Source of the DNA: Maribellus sediminis
GTDB taxonomy: Bacteria; Bacteroidota; Bacteroidia; Bacteroidales; Prolixibacteraceae
Direction: 5' to 3'
Length of the DNA stretch: 64,000 bases
Assembly: GCF_011799805.1 (NCBI RefSeq)
Contig: NZ_WXUB01000001.1
Span: 868,001-932,000 of the forward strand
Shown: piece by piece, positions 46,231 through 55,794 of the stretch
Position numbering within the stretch: position 1 is the first letter of the stretch
How the letters are laid out: each line of letters starts with the position of its first letter
Program-made: the position numbers and the translations under genes
Notes under the pieces: generated by a model
Database searches by the model: none
Told to the model about the DNA's origin: nothing
Seen by the model: only the letters and a program-made list of their open reading frames with translations

Positions 46231-47439
46231 TTATTTTCCGTCAGCAAAATCCTGTAAATAAGCAAAGCGCTCGGTTAGTTTGCCGGCTTTTGTAATACTT
46301 GCCCGTTCAATAACTGCATCGCTGTCTTCGATAAACAAGCTAGGGAAAACCTTTTCGATCAGGTTTCGGCCAAAATCAAGTGAGGCATCTTTTGGTAGCT
46401 CGCACGGTAGGTTATCCACCGCCTGAACCGAAAGGTTATTTGGATTTGAAAAAGCTTCTTCCAATTCTCCGGTCTGCAGGTTGTAGTCGTAAAACGGATC
46501 GTCGATAGTAGAAGCCTTTTTTGTGGATGGAATCGAACCTTCAATATCGCAGGTAATGTCCGAAATTACACTGATCCTGAAATCCGGATCCTTCATTTCT
46601 TCAGCAGTGAACAATACCGGTGCTTTCGGATCCCAGTATGCTGAGGCAATCAACAAATCAGTGGCTTTTGCGAAAGGCTGAAATGCATTCTCATACATTT
46701 CCGGATGATTAAAAAAGTGCATCAAATCGAAGGCTTCTCCATCACTTCTTTTGGCGTAATTGTTGGGTAGCAGCTGGACATAAATTGGTGACTCCGGTTC
46801 TACTTCATTCAGAAAACCTTCGGGGGTCACCCGCATAATATTCATGTGTTTCAGAATTTCGAGTACACCACCTGCTACACGTCCGTCGCCTGTAACAGCT
46901 ATTTTTACGGGTGGCAGGTTAGTTTTCTTAAGGTGTCCCAGCATTTCAGCGAGATCGGCACACTGATGTGCCGGTTTCAATTCGAAAAGTTCGTTTTTCA
47001 GCCCAAAAGCCCGAAGTCCGTTATAAGCGCCTACCAATCCGGCAAATCGCCCAAAACCAATTATCCGGAATCCTTCCTTGTTTGTAAGCACTTCGTAATC
47101 GACCAGTTGAATGTTTTTAGCCAAAACCGTTTGTAGTAGCTTACGGTTGTATTCCTGTTTTTTTATGGTATGCGAGAAAAAGAAATATATTTTCCCGGGG
47201 ATAAAGTCTTCAATCCGAACCTCTTTAACACCAAGCAATACGTCACAATCACTAAGATCTTCCTGAAGTGTGATTCCAAGTTCAGCATATTCGCTGTCTT
47301 TAAAACTTCGTATCGGGCTGGGTTGAACAACGACCTTCACTCCCGGAAACGTTCGCATAACCTCAAGGCATTGTTCGGGTGTTAAGGGCACGCGCTTGTC
47401 AGGAGGGGTCTTTCCTTCTCTCAGAATACCTATCTTCAT
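46231..47439 (-). CDS. Saccharopine dehydrogenase / alanine dehydrogenase-like oxidoreductase
   Basis: 402 residues, cytosolic. The start MKIGILREGKTPPDKRVPLTPEQC is typical of the AlaDH/PNT and LYS1 group, and the nucleotide-binding turn is VKIAVTGDGRVAGGVLEIL. The middle and end (VISDITCDIEGSIPSTKKASTIDDPFY, QAVDNLPCELPKDAS) are closer to saccharopine dehydrogenase (lysine-forming) than to alanine dehydrogenase. It oxidises or reduces an amino-acid-derived substrate with NAD(P); which one is not decidable. No lysine pathway gene nearby. Confidence 0.8.
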   Translation of the reverse strand: MKIGILREGKTPPDKRVPLTPEQCLEVMRTFPGVKVVVQPSPIRSFKDSEYAELGITLQEDLSDCDVLLGVKEVRIEDFIPGKIYFFFSHTIKKQEYNRKLLQTVLAKNIQLVDYEVLTNKEGFRIIGFGRFAGLVGAYNGLRAFGLKNELFELKPAHQCADLAEMLGHLKKTNLPPVKIAVTGDGRVAGGVLEILKHMNIMRVTPEGFLNEVEPESPIYVQLLPNNYAKRSDGEAFDLMHFFNHPEMYENAFQPFAKATDLLIASAYWDPKAPVLFTAEEMKDPDFRISVISDITCDIEGSIPSTKKASTIDDPFYDYNLQTGELEEAFSNPNNLSVQAVDNLPCELPKDASLDFGRNLIEKVFPSLFIEDSDAVIERASITKAGKLTERFAYLQDFADGK

Positions 47440-47612
47440 TTTAACTTTATGTTTAAAACTGTCTGTTGATGTGAATTCCGTGCATAAGTTATTTCCACGG
47501 ATAAAATATTTCTGCTAATTTACACAATATTATTTGGCCAGCCATTTACTCGCGACAGCGAAATTTGTACCGGGTTAAATGAGAGCATTTATAAACCTAA
47601 AACTAAACTAAA

Positions 47613-49526
47613 ATGATAAATCGAATTCCGCTGCAGTCAAAGCGTACCAGTTTCATTATCCTTCTTTTTTTGATTGCATTTATAAATCCTTCATGCAAAA
47701 CAGAGTCGGGCAAACCAACAGACAAACCAAACATTTTAATGATTACTTCGGAAGATAACAGCGCTTATTTTTTGGGCTGCTACGGAAACGAAATGGCAAC
47801 TACGCCCAACCTTGATAAACTGGCCGCCGAGGGATTTATGTACACCCGGGCTTTTGCTAATTGTCCGGTTTGTGCTCCCGCGCGTAACACAATTTTAACC
47901 GGTGTTTATGCCGCTTCAAACGGGAGCGAACAAATGCGTAGTAAGTACGCCAAGTCAGAGATTGTTAAAACCTACCCCGAATATTTTCGTGAAGCCGGTT
48001 ACTACTGCACCAACAACGTAAAAACCGACTACAATTATGCCGGCGACTGGAATGCCATTTGGGACGAATGCAGCCGGACCGCCACCTATAACAACCGGCA
48101 ACCTGGCCAACCTTTTTTTGCGGTATTCAGCAACTTTACAACACACGAAAGTCAGATACACAAGCAGATTCCAACAGCTGAACTGAAACACGATCCGGCG
48201 AAAGTTGAGATTGCTCCTTACCATCCCGATCTGCCTGAAATTCGACACGATTGGGCGCAGTATTACGATCGGAACGAACAAATGGATGCCGAGATCGGAC
48301 AAATACTGAAGGAACTGGAAGAAAGCGGCGAAGCAGAAAACACCATTGTGATTTATTATGGCGATCATGGCGGGGTTTTGGCGCGAAGCAAACGTTACGT
48401 ATACGAAACCGGAACCCGCGTGCCTTTCATAATTCGAATTCCTGAGAAGTACCAGAAGTTATTCCCGGCTAAAAATCCGGGAGAACCGGTTGAGCGCATT
48501 GTCAGTTTTGTCGATCTGCTGCCAACTTTTTTGAGTATTATAGGTGTTGAAACTCCTGATCACCTTCAGGGAAATGCTTTTCTGGGAGAACAGAAAACCA
48601 AAAATCCTGAATATGCTTTTATGACCCGGCAACGGATGGATGAACGTTTTGATATGGTGCGGGCCGTCAGGGATAACAAGTACCGGTATATTCGGAATTA
48701 CATGCCGTTTCGAATTACGATGCAGCATCTCGATTACCTTTTCAGAGCTTCCTCGGCGCAAGCCTGGGAAGATGCATTTAAAGCCGGCAAAACCAATCAG
48801 ATTCAGAGCCTCGCTTTTCTGGAAAAGCCACTTGAAGAATTGTACGATACAGAGAATGATCCCTGGGAAATCAATAACCTGGCAGAAAATCCTGAGTATG
48901 CCGAAGTATTGGAACGCATGCGAAAGGCTGAAACAGAATGGATGCGTGAAACCCGCGATGTTGGATTGATTCCGGAAATGGATTACCAGTATTTTGCCGG
49001 GCAAGGTGCGCTTTACGATTACATGCGATCGGAAGATTGCCCGTTTGAGGAATTGCTTGAGGCGGCTCAGCAGGCAACAATTCCTGATACGGACATCGAA
49101 TATTTTATTCGGAATTTGCAAAACGAAAACCGCGCAATTCGCTATTGGGGAGCTGTCGGTCTGTTGATTCACCGCGACAAAGCTGCTTCGGCCGTAAATG
49201 CTTTAAAAGTGGCTGTAACTGATTCATCAAGTGCGGTAGCCACTCTTGCAGCGGAAACACTGTTCCGGATGAATTATCAGGATCTGGCCATTTCGAGCTA
49301 CGAACGAATATTGGCCGACACGATAACCTACTCCTCCCTCGACCGATGTTTTGCATTAAACAGTGTTGATGCAGTAAATGCATCTTCACCTTTTCTGAAA
49401 AGTCAGGTTGAAAAAGTGTATTTCATGAAACCGGATCAGCAGGCGACAATGGTTGAAAATTACGACCAAAGAATTGCAAAAACACTGCTATTAAAGTGGG
49501 ATATGCTTGCTGATGAGACAAATTGA
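47613..49526 (+). CDS. Sulfatase family S1 (formylglycine type) with C-terminal helical repeats
   Basis: 637 residues, probable lipoprotein (Cys28, INPSCKT). N-terminal alkaline-phosphatase fold with metal site NILMITSEDNS. The formylglycine motif is C87-A-P-A-R91 (NCPVCAPARNTILTG), and DHGG follows in YYGDHGGVLARSKRYVYETG. After residue ~500 come HEAT-like helices (AIRYWGAVGLLIHRD, SSAVATLAAETLFRM). It removes sulfate esters from glycans, consistent with marine polysaccharides. The maturase needed to make formylglycine must be encoded elsewhere. The cytochrome gene follows about 100 bases later. Confidence 0.9.
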   Translation: MINRIPLQSKRTSFIILLFLIAFINPSCKTESGKPTDKPNILMITSEDNSAYFLGCYGNEMATTPNLDKLAAEGFMYTRAFANCPVCAPARNTILTGVYAASNGSEQMRSKYAKSEIVKTYPEYFREAGYYCTNNVKTDYNYAGDWNAIWDECSRTATYNNRQPGQPFFAVFSNFTTHESQIHKQIPTAELKHDPAKVEIAPYHPDLPEIRHDWAQYYDRNEQMDAEIGQILKELEESGEAENTIVIYYGDHGGVLARSKRYVYETGTRVPFIIRIPEKYQKLFPAKNPGEPVERIVSFVDLLPTFLSIIGVETPDHLQGNAFLGEQKTKNPEYAFMTRQRMDERFDMVRAVRDNKYRYIRNYMPFRITMQHLDYLFRASSAQAWEDAFKAGKTNQIQSLAFLEKPLEELYDTENDPWEINNLAENPEYAEVLERMRKAETEWMRETRDVGLIPEMDYQYFAGQGALYDYMRSEDCPFEELLEAAQQATIPDTDIEYFIRNLQNENRAIRYWGAVGLLIHRDKAASAVNALKVAVTDSSSAVATLAAETLFRMNYQDLAISSYERILADTITYSSLDRCFALNSVDAVNASSPFLKSQVEKVYFMKPDQQATMVENYDQRIAKTLLLKWDMLADETN

Positions 49527-49622
49527 GATGCTAAGATGGCGAACAATGAAAACGGGTGGGGCTAAAATAGATTTATTCTTATTCAATATTTTGCAATCTT
49601 TGTTCCATTAAATCAATAAGCT

Positions 49623-51989
49623 GTGAGGAAATTGAATTCAATAAAATGGGTATTGGTGCTGGGAATCATTGCGAGTTTATTCTCGTGTAAGCAACGGAGT
49701 AACAACACAATGGCCGACTCCGATTTTATGGGGTCGCAAAGTTGTATTGAATGCCACCAACGTTTCTACGACTTGTGGTCGCCATCGTATCATGCACAGG
49801 CCATGATGCCCGTTAATGCTGAATTCATGGCAAAGCATCAACTGCCGGATAGCAAGCCGATTTATGTTGAAGGAAATATGTTTCAGGTTGAATTTAAAGA
49901 TTCAACCATGGTGATGTATGAACGAAACGGCGATGATTTAGTCGCAACTTACGAAGTGATCTGGGCTATGGGCGGACACAACGTCTATTGTTTTCTAACG
50001 CCTTTCGAAAAAGGGCGGCTCCAGAATATTCCGCTGGCCTACGATGCCAACGCGAAAAAGTGGTTCAATTATCCCGAGGCCGGTGTGCGTCATTTTGGAA
50101 CCGAATATCCCGACGATGAGGCCTTGCCCTGGAAAGATGACCAGTTCGCTTTTAATACCGGATGTTACAGCTGTCACATCAGCCAGTTGAGCACCAACTT
50201 CGATTTGGAAACCGATACCTACCACACTACCTGGAAAGAGCCGGGGATTAATTGCGAAACCTGTCACGGGCCGGCCGGTGAACACGTACGGATTTATAAG
50301 AATCTGAAGGAAGGAGAGAAAGCTCCGAAGCTGGGATTGATTAGCACTTCGGTGTTTACGCAGCAACAAGATAACGATGCCTGTTCAACCTGTCATTCAA
50401 AAATGCAGCCGATTACACCTAGTTACATGCCCGGCGATAAGTTTTTTGATAATTATAACCTGACTACCCTCGAGGATCGCGATTTTTATCCCGACGGACG
50501 AGATTTGGGAGAAAATTATACGCTCACAGGCTGGATGTTAAATGCCTGTGCCGAAAACAGCGAATTGCATTGTGTTTCCTGCCATACTTCCAGCGGTCGC
50601 GATCGTTTTAAGGACGATCCAAACCAAGCCTGTTTGAAATGCCATGGTAAACGCAATGATGATTTGGCAGAACATACCGGGCATCCGGCTTCAGCAGGAT
50701 TAACCTGTTTGAGTTGCCACATGCCAAAGCGCGAATTTGTAGGGCATTTCCTGCGAAGTGATCACTCTTTTCGACCGCCAATGCCTGAGGCCACCATTAA
50801 ATTTGGTTCGCCTAATGCCTGCAATCAATGCCACAAAGATAAATCGCCCGAGTGGGCCAATAAAATCGTTAAAGCGCGTCCTAATGGCAACTACCAGGAA
50901 GAAACATTGAGATGGGCGCAACTCATCAAAGAAGCCCGTGAATCGGAATGGAAGAATGTAGATAAAATGTTCGCGCTTGTTCGTAATCCGGAAACCGACG
51001 ACGTGGTGGCAAACTCTATGATTCGCCTGCTGAATAATTATCCCGATGCATCGAAAGCGGAGGTGTTGATTGATGCACTGAACAACAAATCGGAACTGGT
51101 GCGCTCGTCGGCAGCTTATGCTTTAGGTGGAATTCTAACGGACACGGTAAAAGAAGCCCTTTTAAAGGCTTGCCAGGATGATATTCGTTTGGTACGCATA
51201 CAGGCAGCAAATGCTATTTTAACCTTTCCGGAAGATGATTTTACCGCCGAGCAGAAAACCATTATTGCAGGTGCCGAGAAGGAATATGTAACTTCGATGA
51301 CATCGCGGCCGGATAACTGGAGCAACCATTATAACCTGGGACTTTACCATCAGAATAAAGGTGATGCACAGGCTGCGTTGGGTGCCTATGAAACTGCCGC
51401 CCGACTGTATCCCGAATCAGTGTTGCCGCTGATAAACAGCAGTGTGTTGTATTCGTATATTGGTAACCCTGAAAAAGCAGAGGAAAACCTGAAAAAAGTG
51501 TTGGATTATGAACCTGGTAATGAAGCCGCTAATTTGAACCTGGGACTTTTGCTGGCCGAGCAGGGAAGAATGAATGAGGCGGAAAAAGCTTTGAAAGCCG
51601 CACTCGAAGCTAATCCTGATGATCAGCCGGTAGCCGCGAAAAACTTAAGTGTTATTGTGGGTCAGAAAGGTGATTTTGCAGGTGCCGTAAAATATGCCGA
51701 GCTGGCGCTAAAAGCCCGCCCCGACAATCCGGAATATGCGTATACACTTGCTTTTTACCAGGTGCAAAACGGACAAAAAACAAAGGCCATCAACACCCTT
51801 AACAAGGTTATTGATTCGCATCCGCTTTATCTGGATGCCCGGCAGTTTTTGGCCGATATTTATCTGCGCGACGGAAACCGGAACATGGCCCTCAAATTGT
51901 ATCAGGATGCTTTAAAACTTGAAGGAATTGGCGAGCAGAATAAAGCCGCTTTGCAACAGGTAATTACAGCGCTCCAACAAAGTATGTAA
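49623..51989 (+). CDS. Octaheme c-type cytochrome lipoprotein with HEAT and TPR domains
   Basis: 788 residues, GTG start giving a lipoprotein leader (LGIIASLFSCKQ, Cys22). Eight CxxCH haem sites: CIECH (41-45), CYSCH, CETCH, CSTCH, CVSCH, CLKCH, CLSCH and CNQCH, all in the N-terminal ~400 residues. There follow HEAT-like repeats (LVRSSAAYALGGILTDTVKE) and then TPRs (NHYNLGLYHQNKGDAQAALGAYETA). The haem domain resembles the cytochrome c554/multihaem nitrite-reductase-like families. The redox substrate is unknown. Located between sulfatase and GH36 genes on the same strand. Confidence 0.9.
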   Translation: MRKLNSIKWVLVLGIIASLFSCKQRSNNTMADSDFMGSQSCIECHQRFYDLWSPSYHAQAMMPVNAEFMAKHQLPDSKPIYVEGNMFQVEFKDSTMVMYERNGDDLVATYEVIWAMGGHNVYCFLTPFEKGRLQNIPLAYDANAKKWFNYPEAGVRHFGTEYPDDEALPWKDDQFAFNTGCYSCHISQLSTNFDLETDTYHTTWKEPGINCETCHGPAGEHVRIYKNLKEGEKAPKLGLISTSVFTQQQDNDACSTCHSKMQPITPSYMPGDKFFDNYNLTTLEDRDFYPDGRDLGENYTLTGWMLNACAENSELHCVSCHTSSGRDRFKDDPNQACLKCHGKRNDDLAEHTGHPASAGLTCLSCHMPKREFVGHFLRSDHSFRPPMPEATIKFGSPNACNQCHKDKSPEWANKIVKARPNGNYQEETLRWAQLIKEARESEWKNVDKMFALVRNPETDDVVANSMIRLLNNYPDASKAEVLIDALNNKSELVRSSAAYALGGILTDTVKEALLKACQDDIRLVRIQAANAILTFPEDDFTAEQKTIIAGAEKEYVTSMTSRPDNWSNHYNLGLYHQNKGDAQAALGAYETAARLYPESVLPLINSSVLYSYIGNPEKAEENLKKVLDYEPGNEAANLNLGLLLAEQGRMNEAEKALKAALEANPDDQPVAAKNLSVIVGQKGDFAGAVKYAELALKARPDNPEYAYTLAFYQVQNGQKTKAINTLNKVIDSHPLYLDARQFLADIYLRDGNRNMALKLYQDALKLEGIGEQNKAALQQVITALQQSM

Positions 51990-52073
51990 TCAACATGTTT
52001 TCGATAGTTAAGAATTGCATTATCAATTCTTCTTTTAGTAGTTAGTATGCTTTTTAATAGAGGCATTCTTTGC

Positions 52074-52081
52074 TATCTTCG
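52074..52081 (+). promoter_or_regulatory. -7 box of the GH36 gene
   Basis: TATCTTCG, the same variant as at hydE, 29 bases before the ATG at 52110; a T-rich -33 region lies at about 52051-52055. It supports the start at 52110 over one at 52047. Confidence 0.5.
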
Positions 52082-52109
52082 TGTATCAGAAACTAACAAA
52101 TCTAATACT

Positions 52110-54308
52110 ATGAAGAGATTATTGCTCATGCTGGTCTGCGCACTTTTTTTTGCAGGCCTGCAAGCCCAGGATGTAATCATCCCGATTTCCACAAAAGATA
52201 ACCTGATGTTGCTTCAAACATCGCGTGAAGGACGCCTGAATACGGTGTATTTTGGCGAACCGCTTCAGAACGAGGCTGAATACAAGGAAGTAGCTGATCG
52301 CTTTAATTTCCGGGATAACAATGCCGGAATTTACAACGCCACCTACACCACATCCGGAACATGGAACCTGGTTGAACCGGCCATTGAGGTAGTGCAATCT
52401 GATGGAAATACGTCGCTCGAATTGAAATATGTGAGTCATACGCAGGAAAAGACCGATGACAATGCAACGCTTACGGTGATCAACCTTGAAGACGCGCAAT
52501 ATCATTTCAACGTAAAGCTTTTTTACAAAGCATGGACGGCTGAGAATGTGATTGAGCAGTGGACCGAAATTGAGCACAACCAGAAGAAGGCAGTTGTTCT
52601 GAAAAAATTTGCCTCGGCCAACCTGTTTTTTACCGGAAACGATTTTTACCTGACCACCTATGGAAACGAGTGGGCGAAGGAAATGCAACGGAACGAGGAG
52701 AATCTCACCCGCGGGATCAAATCGATCGATAGCAAACTCGGGACACGCGCTCACCTTTTGCAATCGCCCAACTTTATTCTTTCGTTTGATAGCAAAGCAG
52801 CCGAAAATACAGGAACTGTTGTTTTGGGACAGTTGGCCTGGAGTTCCAATTTTCGTTACGATTTTGAGATCGATTCGCACGATAACCTGCGTTTTAATGC
52901 CGGTATAAATCCATTCGCATCGGAATATACTTTACAGCCCGGAGAAAGCTTTAAAACGCCTTCGCTGGTGTATGTGGTTTCGCACAAGGGAACGGGTGAA
53001 GCCAGCCGTAACCTGCACAGTTGGGCAAGAGATTACCGTGTACTGGATGGCAACGGCGAACGTTTGACTTTGCTGAATAACTGGGAAGCTACTTATTTCG
53101 ATTTTGATGAAAATAAGATCACCGCTCTTTTTAAAGATGCCAAGAGTTTGGGTGTTGATCTGTTTCTGCTCGACGACGGCTGGTTTGCCAATAAATATCC
53201 GCGAAATTCTGATCGCGCCGGCTTGGGTGACTGGCAGGAAAACAAAGCTAAGCTTCCGAACGGTATCGGTCATTTGGTATCAGAGGCAACAAAAGAAGGG
53301 ATCAAGTTCGGCATCTGGATTGAGCCTGAAATGGTGAATCCGAAAAGTGAATTGTACGAGAATCATATTGACTGGGTGATTCGTCAACCCGAACGCCCCG
53401 AGAAATATTTCAGAAACCAGCTGGTGCTCGATCTGTCGAATCCCGAAGTACAGGATTTTGTATTCGGCATCGTCGACAAGTTGTTTACCGATAGTCCGGA
53501 ACTGGCGTTTATTAAGTGGGATTGCAACTCGGTGATCTACAATGCGCATTCTGCCTATCTCGAAAAGAAAAATATTCCGCAAACGCATTTGTACATCGAA
53601 TATACCAAAGGCTTGTACAAAGTGATGGAACGTGTTCGGGAGAAATATCCCGATGTTCCGATCATGATGTGTTCGGGTGGCGGTGGCCGTGGCGATTACG
53701 AGCTCTTTAAATATTTCACCGAGTTTTGGCCAAGCGACGACACCGATCCGCTGGAACGCGTGTTTATGCAGTGGAATTATTCCTATTTCTTTCCGTCGAT
53801 TGTTACCGATTGCCACGTTACCGACTGGAGCAACCTTCCGCTAAAATACCGTGTGGATGTAGCCAGCATGGGCAAGCTTGGTTTTGATATTGTGGCGCAC
53901 GAACTCAGTGAAAAAGACCTGCAGTTTGCACAGGAAGCTGTTCAGAATTACAATTCGTTTAAAAACATAGTTTGGCACGGCGACCTGTTCCGATTGGTAA
54001 ATCCATATGAAAATAATTTTGCAGCACTGATGTATGTCAACAACGATAAAAGCCGTGCAGTGGTGTTCAACTACCTGGTGAACTTTCGCTACATGCAAAC
54101 CGCATCGATGTTGCCTGTTAAATTTGCAGGCCTCGACGCAACTAAAAAATACACGGTAAAAGAGCTGAATGTTTATCCCGGAAACAGATCGCGGATTGAT
54201 TCAGAAAAAACCTATTCGGGAGATTTCCTGATGAAAGTGGGTTTTAATCCGAACATCAATAAATGGAATATGAGTGTAGTTCTGGAAGTGAACGAAGTAG
54301 AAGATTAA
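52110..54308 (+). CDS. Alpha-galactosidase, glycoside hydrolase family 36
   Basis: 732 residues from the ATG at 52110, which gives a signal peptide (LLLMLVCALFFAGLQAQ). N-terminal beta-supersandwich, then the catalytic barrel with LFLLDDGWFANKYP, GIWIEPEMVNPKSELY, the nucleophile Asp in FIKWDCNSV and the acid/base Asp in WPSDDTDPLERV, and a C-terminal sheet. It cleaves alpha-1,6 galactosides such as raffinose-type sugars or galactomannan side chains. Exported to the periplasm. Followed by a terminator. Confidence 0.94.
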   Translation: MKRLLLMLVCALFFAGLQAQDVIIPISTKDNLMLLQTSREGRLNTVYFGEPLQNEAEYKEVADRFNFRDNNAGIYNATYTTSGTWNLVEPAIEVVQSDGNTSLELKYVSHTQEKTDDNATLTVINLEDAQYHFNVKLFYKAWTAENVIEQWTEIEHNQKKAVVLKKFASANLFFTGNDFYLTTYGNEWAKEMQRNEENLTRGIKSIDSKLGTRAHLLQSPNFILSFDSKAAENTGTVVLGQLAWSSNFRYDFEIDSHDNLRFNAGINPFASEYTLQPGESFKTPSLVYVVSHKGTGEASRNLHSWARDYRVLDGNGERLTLLNNWEATYFDFDENKITALFKDAKSLGVDLFLLDDGWFANKYPRNSDRAGLGDWQENKAKLPNGIGHLVSEATKEGIKFGIWIEPEMVNPKSELYENHIDWVIRQPERPEKYFRNQLVLDLSNPEVQDFVFGIVDKLFTDSPELAFIKWDCNSVIYNAHSAYLEKKNIPQTHLYIEYTKGLYKVMERVREKYPDVPIMMCSGGGGRGDYELFKYFTEFWPSDDTDPLERVFMQWNYSYFFPSIVTDCHVTDWSNLPLKYRVDVASMGKLGFDIVAHELSEKDLQFAQEAVQNYNSFKNIVWHGDLFRLVNPYENNFAALMYVNNDKSRAVVFNYLVNFRYMQTASMLPVKFAGLDATKKYTVKELNVYPGNRSRIDSEKTYSGDFLMKVGFNPNINKWNMSVVLEVNEVED

Positions 54309-54362
54309 TACCCGATTATTAAGTCTGTTTAATATTGATAATTACAATTCTGTTTGAATAAT

Positions 54363-54404
54363 AAAGGCTTAAGTTGTTTTTTTTGACAAGCAGCTTCAGC
54401 CTTT
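54363..54404 (+). terminator. GH36 terminator
   Basis: AAAGGCT-t-AAG (54363-54373) pairs with CTT-c-AGCCTTT (54394-54404) and is followed by a T-rich run. Confidence 0.7.
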
Positions 54405-54562
54405 TTCTTTTTTAAAAGATTGGCGTACCTTCTGCTTTTCAGTCGGCAAGACATCTGTTCGGATGAATGCTTTTTTACTTTTAAGTAATTTGAAGTATGT
54501 AGGCAAATTTGATCTTCCCGTATTAAATTAAAGTCCTAAGTGTCTTGTTTCTGGCGAGTTAG

Positions 54563-54593
54563 TTTGCCCGATTGGTGGAATACATTATTTTTG
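54563..54593 (+). promoter_or_regulatory. Promoter of STAS-like gene 1
   Basis: Perfect consensus: TTTG 54563-54566, 19-base spacer, TATTTTTG 54586-54593. CCTAAGTGTCTT lies just upstream and is shared with the second copy. Confidence 0.8.
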
Positions 54594-54633
54594 CGGACAA
54601 TACAGAAGGAAGAAGACACAACATTCGGATTTA

Positions 54634-55029
54634 ATGAAGGAAACAGAGGTTACCAAATATCAGGTTGGTGGCGACACGATGTATATTCGTGAAGGCAATG
54701 TTATACATGTTGTCGTCGTAGGGTACCAGAGCCATGAATTTGCGTTGAAGGTGAAGGAGAAATGCAGTGAGCTCGCTAATCAAATTGAAGGGATGCACCA
54801 TTACCTGATCGATTTAAATAAGTGCGGAAAAAATGATGCCGCTGCAAGGAAAGTTTGGAAAGAACTTAGTCGTGATGTCAGAACAAATAAGGTGGCAACT
54901 TTTGGAATGAACCCGGTTTCAAGGGTGATTGCGAATTTTGTAATTGGTACATACGAAGGAAAAAATATTCGCTTTTTTAAACATGAAAAAGATGCCTTAA
55001 AGTGGTTGAAGGAAGAAGATAAGGATTAA
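54634..55029 (+). CDS. STAS/SpoIIAA-like protein 1
   Basis: 131 residues, cytosolic. Strand/helix order resembles a STAS or SpoIIAA-like domain: YIREGNVIHVVVVGYQSHEF, HHYLIDLNKCGKND, KVATFGMNPVSRVIANFVIG, and the C-terminal EKDALKWLKEE helix that is typical of SpoIIAA-like proteins. Shares with its neighbour the near-invariant blocks CGKNDxAAR, TNKVATFGMNP and RVIANFVIGTY. Such domains usually act by binding a kinase or partner. It probably has a separate transcript, because the second copy has its own promoter. Confidence 0.7.
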   Translation: MKETEVTKYQVGGDTMYIREGNVIHVVVVGYQSHEFALKVKEKCSELANQIEGMHHYLIDLNKCGKNDAAARKVWKELSRDVRTNKVATFGMNPVSRVIANFVIGTYEGKNIRFFKHEKDALKWLKEEDKD

Positions 55030-55323
55030 TTAGAGGCAGGTGCAACGAATATTTTAAACCCGCGCATTACGGGATAACTATATAAATTTAAGATCGGTTT
55101 TAACCTGTTTGTATTGGTAAAATTTCCTTGTAATCGCCACTAAAAATTTTTTAAAATCCACGTAATGATTGCTTGAACTGCGCTCTTTTAATTTTAATGT
55201 GACTTCATTTCTATTCCATATTTTCTTAATGATAACTCAAGTTAAAAGGTTTGAAGAAGCTTATCAGGTTTGAATTTTAAATATTAAATTAAACACCTAA
55301 GTGTCTTATTCTGGTTGGGTTAG

Positions 55324-55354
55324 TTTGGTGAAATGAGGGAATAAATTATTTTTG
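55324..55354 (+). promoter_or_regulatory. Promoter of STAS-like gene 2 and the hybrid kinase
   Basis: Perfect consensus: TTTG 55324-55327, 19-base spacer, TATTTTTG 55347-55354; preceded by CCTAAGTGTCTT as in copy 1. Confidence 0.8.
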
Positions 55355-55398
55355 CTGTCAATACAGAAGGAAAAGGACGAGACATTCGAGATTTTATT

Positions 55399-55791
55399 AT
55401 GAATAGAGAAATTTCTCAATATCATATAGGTAACAATACCTATACGATTCGTGAGGGCAATATTATACATATTGTCACGCATGGAGATTTTCCCGTTGAA
55501 TTGGCGTTGGAAATAAAGAATTTCTGCCTCGCACAAGCCGGTAAAATGGATGGGAAATGCAGTTACCTGGTAGATTTAACCAACTGCGGAAAAAACGATC
55601 CTGCTGCCAGAGAGATTTGGAAGGAAATTAGCAACGATGCAAGTACAAATAAGGTTGCAACTTTCGGAATGAATCCGGTTGCAAGGGTGATTGCAAATTT
55701 TGTGATTGGCACTTACGGCGGGGTAAATATGCGTTTGTTTAGAAATGAGAAGGATGCACTTGCTTGGATATTAGAAGGAGAAGATCAGTAA
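55399..55791 (+). CDS. STAS/SpoIIAA-like protein 2
   Basis: 130 residues, paralogue of the preceding protein with roughly half its residues identical. Conserved blocks: CGKNDPAAREIWKEI, TNKVATFGMNPVARVIANF and EKDALAWI; the N-terminal strand is YTIREGNIIHIV. The stop codon is 3 bases before the hybrid kinase ATG, so the two are translationally linked. It is likely the direct partner or input module of that kinase (inference from coupling). Confidence 0.72.
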   Translation: MNREISQYHIGNNTYTIREGNIIHIVTHGDFPVELALEIKNFCLAQAGKMDGKCSYLVDLTNCGKNDPAAREIWKEISNDASTNKVATFGMNPVARVIANFVIGTYGGVNMRLFRNEKDALAWILEGEDQ

Positions 55792-55794
55792 TTA

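Larger units (their letters stand above)
54521..55400 (+). repeat. Tandem duplication of promoter plus STAS-like gene
   Basis: The segment starting ATTAAATTAAA at ~54522 recurs at ~55283. Both copies share CCTAAGTGTCTT, then TTTG-19-TATTTTTG and CAATACAGAAGGA, and both lead into related genes. The gap 55030-55281 shows no gene. Unit length is about 760 bases. Protein sequences have diverged more than the promoter core, so the regulatory sequence looks selected. Confidence 0.8.

Noticed and set aside
50516-50722. Minus-strand frame inside the cytochrome gene
   Set aside because: Shadow of the CxxCH-coding stretch; no start context or promoter.
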